DNA of 18,340 nucleotides, taken from assembly GCA_036265345.1 (NCBI GenBank), contig DATAPE010000228.1, positions 1-18,340 of the forward strand. Direction: 5' to 3'. The notes under the pieces are model-generated. The model made no database searches. It was not told the DNA's origin and saw only the letters and a program-made list of their open reading frames with translations. This document shows positions 14,412 to 18,340 of this stretch, piece after piece. The position numbers and the translations under genes were made by a program. How positions within the stretch are numbered: the first letter of the stretch is position 1; each line of letters opens with the position of its first letter. This DNA is from DATAPE01 sp036265345 (GTDB lineage: Bacteria > Actinomycetota > CADDZG01 > WHSQ01).

Positions 14412-14433
14412 GTTCATGTGGCGTTCACTCTCG
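14412..14433 (+). promoter_or_regulatory. PHO box upstream of pstS
   Basis: GTTCATGTGGC followed by GTTCACTCTCG: two direct-repeat units with 11-nt period, the same geometry and orientation as the box at 13265. A degenerate GGTCTT follows at 14434. It lies about 135 bp upstream of the pstS start, the expected place for RegX3/PhoP activation of the phosphate-binding protein gene. Confidence 0.8.
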
Positions 14434-14505
14434 GGTCTTAGAAGCGCCACATTCCCTTGCTACAACCTTTCATAGGGCCACGACGGACAGGCGAGTTCTG
14501 GATCG

Positions 14506-14523
14506 TTTGCCGCGTTAGGCAAA
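14506..14523 (+). other. Short hairpin in the pstS 5' leader
   Basis: TTTGCC, six-base loop GCGTTA, then GGCAAA: a perfect 6-bp stem. It ends 31 bp before the pstS ribosome binding site (AAGGAG, 14555-14560), so it does not sequester that site by itself. It may stabilise the leader; chance occurrence is possible. Confidence 0.3.
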
Positions 14524-14567
14524 GAGCCACAAAGAGGAAATGACACCTAGACCTAAGGAGATTGAAA

Positions 14568-15626
14568 GTGGTTTCACGCAAGTCCTTTCTCGTAAGCATG
14601 CTGGCCGGCTTGCTCGCCTTGAGCCTGGCTGCATGTAGCTCGAATAGCGATGCAAGCACGAACAAGGGCGGGGGTTCCGGATCCGCGACCGCGCCGTTGG
14701 TGGCCGCAGGCAGCACCTTCGTCGCTCCGCTGATGTCCAAGTGGCAGGCCGACTACGCCTCCAAGACTGGGCAGACAGTCACCTACGGCGCTATCGGTTC
14801 GGGCGGCGGGATCGAGCAGATCACCGCCCGATCGGTGGACATGGGCGCGTCAGACGCACCCCTTAATGCCGACCAGCTCACGGCTGCCAAGGGCGTCATC
14901 CAGTTCCCGTGGTCGCTGGGAGCGGTGGTGCCCGCTTACAACCTAAAAGGTGCGCCGGACCACATCAAGCTGACGGGACAGGTTCTGGCGGACATGTTCC
15001 TGGGCAACGTCACGACCTGGAACGACCCCGCGATAGCCAAGTTGAACCCCGGCGTCAAGCTGCCCGCGACGAAGGTCACACCTGTGTACCGGACCGACGG
15101 GTCGGGCGATACCTACGCCTTCACCGACTACCTCTCGAAGGTCAGCTCCGCCTTCAGCTCCAAGGTTGGTGTCGGCACCCAGGTGAAGTTCCCCACCGGC
15201 GTCGGCGGCGATGGAAGCTCGGGTCTGGCTGGAGCGGTGTCTGCGACGGACGGCGCGGTCGGATACCTGACGATCGCCTACGTCAACTCGAGCGGCTTCC
15301 ACTACGCGCTCTTGCAGAATGCAGCAGGCAATTACCCGCAAGCCACTGTGGACAACATCAACGCGGCCGCTGCTACGGCCACCTCTGTGCCTCCGACTGG
15401 GGCCTCGATCGTCAACCCACCGGCGTCGGCGGCGAATGCCTGGCCTGACTCCACGTTCACCTACGTGATCATCCCGAAGAGCACATCGAAAGCCGCAGCG
15501 ATCAAGAAGTTCATCAACTACGTCCTTGGCCCCGGCCAAGCCTTCGCGACGGACTTGGGGTACGGAACGCTGCCGAAGTCGGTCATCGCCGACGACAAGG
15601 CGGCGCTGAAGCAGATCGGCGGGTAG
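14568..15626 (+). CDS. pstS: PstS phosphate-binding lipoprotein of the Pst ABC transporter
   Basis: A 352-residue substrate-binding lipoprotein. The signal sequence ends in a lipobox LAAC with C23 as the lipidated residue, so the protein is anchored to the outer face of the membrane, with a flexible Ser/Gly/Asn linker after it. The mature part opens with AAGSTFVAPLMSKWQADY. It continues with GSGGGIEQITARSVDMGASDAPL and TDGSGDTYAFTDYLS, the loops that hold phosphate in PstS proteins. The GTG at 14568 was chosen because AAGGAG ends seven bases before it; the in-frame TTG at 14562 is only one base from the same site. It is preceded by a PHO box and followed by a 12-bp hairpin before pstC. It is the first gene of pstSCAB and is expected to be the most abundant product. 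Confidence 0.95.
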   Translation: MVSRKSFLVSMLAGLLALSLAACSSNSDASTNKGGGSGSATAPLVAAGSTFVAPLMSKWQADYASKTGQTVTYGAIGSGGGIEQITARSVDMGASDAPLNADQLTAAKGVIQFPWSLGAVVPAYNLKGAPDHIKLTGQVLADMFLGNVTTWNDPAIAKLNPGVKLPATKVTPVYRTDGSGDTYAFTDYLSKVSSAFSSKVGVGTQVKFPTGVGGDGSSGLAGAVSATDGAVGYLTIAYVNSSGFHYALLQNAAGNYPQATVDNINAAAATATSVPPTGASIVNPPASAANAWPDSTFTYVIIPKSTSKAAAIKKFINYVLGPGQAFATDLGYGTLPKSVIADDKAALKQIGG

Positions 15627-15650
15627 TCGCGATCCGCAACGACCGATGTG

Positions 15651-15682
15651 CCGGACGGCATCAGTGACCTGGTGTCGTCCGG
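15651..15682 (+). terminator. 12-bp hairpin between pstS and pstC (partial terminator or 3' stabiliser)
   Basis: CCGGACGGCATC (15651-15662) pairs with GGTGTCGTCCGG (15671-15682) around an eight-base loop, with two G-T wobbles. It sits 24 bp after the pstS stop and 18 bp before the pstC start. There is no T-run, so complete termination is unlikely. Such structures between a binding-protein gene and its permease genes commonly raise the level of the binding protein relative to the permease. Confidence 0.65.
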
Positions 15683-15700
15683 TTCACCTCTGAGTCCGGT

Positions 15701-16693
15701 ATGAGCAGGGCAGCTACAGCGCCATCTCTTGACTCCATCCTCGGCGGAACCAAACGCGGGGTGGTCGATCGTTTTGGAGACCGCGGCCTTTACGTCATCA
15801 CTCTGGTGGCGGCACTTGGTTCCACGGTGGTCGCTGGGGGCCTGGCCTACAAGGTCTTCAGCGAGGCGTGGACCGCGATCCACACCTTTGGGCTGGGATT
15901 CCTAACCACGGGGAACTGGGATCCCGTTCACGCCCACTTCGGTGCTGCGGAGTTCATATTCGGGACTGCGGTGAGCTCGTTGGGAGCACTGTTGATCGCA
16001 ACCCCGCTCTCGATCGCAATCGCGCTTTTCCTGACCGAGCTTTCGCCTCGTCGCGCTCGCACACCGATCGGCATCTTGGTCGAATTGCTGGCGGCGATTC
16101 CGAGCGTCATCCTGGGGTTGTGGGGGATCCTCGTTCTCGGCCCGGTTCTGCAGAGAACCGTCGAGCCGGCGCTCCACTCGGCCTTCCACAGCATCCCCGT
16201 GCTCGGCAACCTGTTCGGCACGGATTACTCGATCGTCGGTTTGTTCCCAGCGATCTTGATCCTCACGATCATGACGGTCCCGATCGTGTCCAGTTTGACG
16301 AGAGAGATCTTTGCCACGGTTCCGTCGGGGACCAAGGAGGCGGCCCTTGCACTGGGAGCGACCCGGTGGGAGATGATCAAGACCACGGTCCTTCCCTATT
16401 CGAGGTCGGGGATCATCGCTGCGGTGATCCTGGGCTTAGGCCGCGCGGTGGGCGAAGCGATCGCGGTCACCCAGGTGATCGGCGGGACTGAGGGGATCCA
16501 CTCGAACATCTTCCTGCCCGCCGACACGCTGGCCAGCCGGATCGCAGGTCAGTATCAAGGCGCAACGAGCCCGCTTCAGATCTCTTCCATCGCCTATCTG
16601 GGGGCGATCTTGCTCGTGCTGTCGGTGATCTTCAACGGAGTGGCACGGTTGCTCGTCAGAAGGGCCCAAAGCGGGGCCGGCAAACATGGCTGA
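15701..16693 (+). CDS. pstC: PstC phosphate ABC transporter permease
   Basis: A 330-residue inner-membrane permease with about six hydrophobic helices (first at about 30-50; others near 85-112, 125-150, 175-198, 235-258 and 294-318). The cytoplasmic EAA loop that docks onto the ATPase reads KEAALALGATRWEMIKTTVLP (212-232) and is intact; it is followed by LGRAVGEAIAV. The large loop between the first two helices (FLTTGNWDPVHAHFGAAEF) is typical of PstC. No strong ribosome binding site precedes the ATG, so translation may depend on re-initiation after pstS or on a weak site in GAGTCCGGT. It overlaps pstA by eight bases, indicating coupled expression and a fixed PstC:PstA ratio. A single GTTCACC half-site at 15682-15688 lies just upstream but lacks a second unit. 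Confidence 0.95.
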   Translation: MSRAATAPSLDSILGGTKRGVVDRFGDRGLYVITLVAALGSTVVAGGLAYKVFSEAWTAIHTFGLGFLTTGNWDPVHAHFGAAEFIFGTAVSSLGALLIATPLSIAIALFLTELSPRRARTPIGILVELLAAIPSVILGLWGILVLGPVLQRTVEPALHSAFHSIPVLGNLFGTDYSIVGLFPAILILTIMTVPIVSSLTREIFATVPSGTKEAALALGATRWEMIKTTVLPYSRSGIIAAVILGLGRAVGEAIAVTQVIGGTEGIHSNIFLPADTLASRIAGQYQGATSPLQISSIAYLGAILLVLSVIFNGVARLLVRRAQSGAGKHG

Positions 16694-17573
16694 GAACCGG
16701 CAACTCGACCTCTTTGCCCGGACCGGGAATCTTCGGCGCCGGCGCATCGTCAACCGCGTTCTAGAGATCGCGGCATGGGTCGCGGCGGTCATCGCAGTTG
16801 GGACCCTGGCCGTGGTGATTATCAGCGTCATCCTGAAGGGGGTTGGCTCGATCAACCTCGAATTCCTTACCACGCCGACCTCACCCTTCGGAGCCGGAGG
16901 CGGGATCTCGAACGCGATCATCGGCACCGGCATCCTGGTTGCGGTGGCGACGGCGATCGCGGTGCCACTGGGCATGCTCATAGCCATCTATACGAGCGAG
17001 CTTGCCGGGCCCCGTTTGGGGTTCGCGGTTCGCTATGTGCTTGATGTCTTGAACGGAGTTCCGACCATCATTGTCGGTATCTTCGTGTTCGGGTTGCTGG
17101 TCGTTGGACATCAACAGAGTGGGTTTGCGGGGTCGATCGCTCTGGCGATCGTGATGCTGCCGCTGGTCGCGCGTTCCTCCCACGAAGTTCTCTCCCTCGT
17201 TCCCGGCACCGTGAAGGAAGCAGCCACGGCTCTGGGGGCAAGTCGCTGGAGGACTGTGCTTACCGTGGTTGTGCCCACAGCGTTCAGCGGAATGATCACC
17301 GGAGCATTGCTGGCCGTGGCGCGTGCGGCGGGCGAAACAGCCCCCCTGCTGTTCACGACGTCGATCTTTCCCAACCTCGTACAAACAAACCTGTCCCAAG
17401 CATTACCGAACATCCCGGTAACGATCTTCCAATTCTCCGAGTCTCCCGAGCCCGCCAAACATGCACAGGCTTGGGCTGCGGCTTTGGTGTTGATCGTCTT
17501 CGTTCTACTGATCAACGTGATAGCCCGATCGTTCCTCGCCCGGTCCCGTCGTCAACTCGGGGCCGGCAGGTAG
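16686..17573 (+). CDS. pstA: PstA phosphate ABC transporter permease
   Basis: A 295-residue permease that pairs with PstC to form the membrane channel. It has about six hydrophobic segments (about 26-50, 76-102, 118-140, 147-163, 197-214 and 262-284). The EAA loop VKEAATALGASRWRTVLTVVVP (176-197) is followed by AVARAAGETAPLLFT, the typical PstA sequence after the loop. The N-terminus is basic (RRRRIVNR), consistent with a cytoplasmic start. The ATG at 16686 lies inside the end of pstC (eight-base overlap), which supports coupled translation. The pstB start follows after 58 bp. Length and motifs are normal for the family, and nothing is missing. Confidence 0.95.
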   Translation: MAENRQLDLFARTGNLRRRRIVNRVLEIAAWVAAVIAVGTLAVVIISVILKGVGSINLEFLTTPTSPFGAGGGISNAIIGTGILVAVATAIAVPLGMLIAIYTSELAGPRLGFAVRYVLDVLNGVPTIIVGIFVFGLLVVGHQQSGFAGSIALAIVMLPLVARSSHEVLSLVPGTVKEAATALGASRWRTVLTVVVPTAFSGMITGALLAVARAAGETAPLLFTTSIFPNLVQTNLSQALPNIPVTIFQFSESPEPAKHAQAWAAALVLIVFVLLINVIARSFLARSRRQLGAGR

Positions 17574-17631
17574 CTGGACCAGTGGAGTGCAATGTAACGT
17601 CCGAGTTGTGACTGAATCAAAGGATCCCAAT

Positions 17632-18340
17632 ATGCCCGACACCAAAGAGAAAGTGACCCCCATCAGGCTTCAACATCGGGAGCCGTCTGGGGAGCCGACC
17701 CCCAGTGACGATGCACACCGTGGGAAGGATGCTGAGGGAGGGACTCACCTCGTTCGCCTGGAGGGATTGAGCGCTTTCTACGGGAGCCACCAGGCAGTCC
17801 GAGAAGTGAATCTGAGTTTCGAGCCTGCGTGCGTTACAGGAATCATCGGGCCCTCAGGTTGTGGGAAGTCAACATTGGTGCGATGCATCAATCGCATGCA
17901 CGAGGAGATACCCGGCGCGCGCTCTGAGGGCCGGGTGTTATTGGGTGACATCGATCTTCGTGGTCGCGATGTCGACGTTGTTTCTGTGCGGCGCTTCGTA
18001 GGGATGGTCTTCCAGAAGCCCAATCCGTTCCCGACGATGTCGGTGATCGAGAACGTCACCGCGGGCCTGCGCCTGACCGGCGCGCCCCGCTCGGAGATCG
18101 AGGACCGGGGACGCGAGGCGCTTGTCGGCGCCGGGCTCTGGGACGAGGTCAAGGACAGGCTCAGGTCACCGGGGGTCGGCCTCTCCGGGGGCCAGCAGCA
18201 GCGGCTCTGCATCGCCCGGGCACTCGCCGTGAACCCCGAGGTGCTCCTCATGGACGAGCCCTGCTCGGCGCTCGACCCGATCGCGACACTGCGGATCGAG
18301 GACCTGATCGGCGAGCTGCGCAAGCGGGTGACGATCGTGA
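17632..18340 (+). CDS. pstB: PstB phosphate ABC transporter ATPase (3' end beyond window)
   Basis: The first 236 codons are present; the frame is open to the right edge. ATPase motifs in order are Walker A GPSGCGKST (73-81), Q-loop VFQKPNPFP with Q128 (126-134), signature LSGGQQQR (184-191), Walker B VLLMDEP (204-210) and D-loop SALDP (212-216). The H-loop lies outside the window. INRMHEEIPGARSEG and QKPNPFPTMSV are specific to PstB. The ATG at 17632 has AAGGA seven bases upstream. It gives a charged, low-complexity extension of about 39 residues before the usual N-terminal strand (LVRLEGLSAFYG), longer than in most PstB. Codon use changes sharply near codon 131 (base 18022): by eye, 46 of the first 130 codons end in A or T, against 6 of the following 106. 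Confidence 0.95.
   Translation, partial: MPDTKEKVTPIRLQHREPSGEPTPSDDAHRGKDAEGGTHLVRLEGLSAFYGSHQAVREVNLSFEPACVTGIIGPSGCGKSTLVRCINRMHEEIPGARSEGRVLLGDIDLRGRDVDVVSVRRFVGMVFQKPNPFPTMSVIENVTAGLRLTGAPRSEIEDRGREALVGAGLWDEVKDRLRSPGVGLSGGQQQRLCIARALAVNPEVLLMDEPCSALDPIATLRIEDLIGELRKRVTIV

Larger units (their letters stand above)
14253..14567. promoter_or_regulatory. phoU-pstS intergenic region (pstS promoter and leader)
   Basis: This 315-bp gap contains, in order: a nested stem structure (14321-14378), a PHO box (14412-14433), a short hairpin TTTGCC/GGCAAA (14506-14511 and 14518-14523), and the pstS ribosome binding site. No protein-coding frame is supported; a minus-strand frame over its right half runs into pstS and is a shadow. 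A GTTCAG/GTTCCC pair at 14286-14302 has 12-nt rather than 11-nt spacing and is not called a PHO box. Confidence 0.6.

Noticed and set aside
15682..15692. Single GTTCACC unit before pstC
   Set aside because: There is no second direct-repeat unit at 11 nt and it partly overlaps the intercistronic hairpin, so one half-site is weak evidence.
17778..18323. Minus-strand open frame opposite pstB
   Set aside because: pstB motifs are complete on the plus strand; the antisense frame is a by-product of its codon bias.

Overview
The window looks like chromosomal DNA from a high-GC Gram-positive bacterium (Actinomycetota). The evidence is a WhiB-type four-cysteine protein, a SenX3/RegX3-type two-component pair, actinobacterial PHO boxes (GTTCAC direct repeats with an 11-nt period), GTG and TTG starts, and strong G/C preference at third codon positions. 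No genus can be named. There are no rRNA or tRNA genes, CRISPR arrays, transposases or phage genes. Most of the window is ordinary, well-packed chromosome.

Layout. (1) 1-497: the N-terminal part of a NarL/LuxR-type response regulator runs off the left edge on the minus strand, and a small two-helix membrane protein is divergent from it. (2) 511-4344, minus strand: a secreted subtilisin-like protease with a C-terminal Trp-every-five-residues repeat, followed 54 bp later by a multi-pass membrane GAF histidine kinase. (3) 4537-6633, plus strand and divergent from the protease: an exported peptidoglycan-binding/M15 D-Ala-D-Ala carboxypeptidase and a membrane-anchored beta-propeller-like protein. 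The divergent promoter region holds a perfect 11-bp inverted repeat. (4) 6848-7204: a WhiB-like regulator. (5) 10211-7397, minus strand: GT4 glycosyltransferase, short HPF/RaiA-like protein, small membrane protein and a MetF-like reductase, possibly one transcription unit. (6) 10276-11340: a LOG-family Rossmann protein with a C-terminal extension.

(7) 11367-18340: a compact phosphate-starvation locus. regX3 and senX3 (minus strand) overlap by one base and are head-to-head with phoU-pstS-pstC-pstA-pstB (plus strand; pstB is cut by the right edge). A two-unit PHO box lies between senX3 and phoU, and a second lies upstream of pstS. The expected logic is as follows. PstSCAB imports phosphate and PhoU transmits transporter status to the SenX3 kinase. 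Phosphorylated RegX3 then binds the PHO boxes and controls both its own operon and pst.

Points of most interest: the paired PHO boxes; a 12-bp hairpin between pstS and pstC; a nested stem structure between phoU and pstS; an abrupt change of codon use inside pstB near 18022; the ten-Trp periodic tail of the protease; and the palindrome between the two divergent exported hydrolases. No clearly new multi-gene system is evident. All calls come from reading motifs by eye, without database searches.
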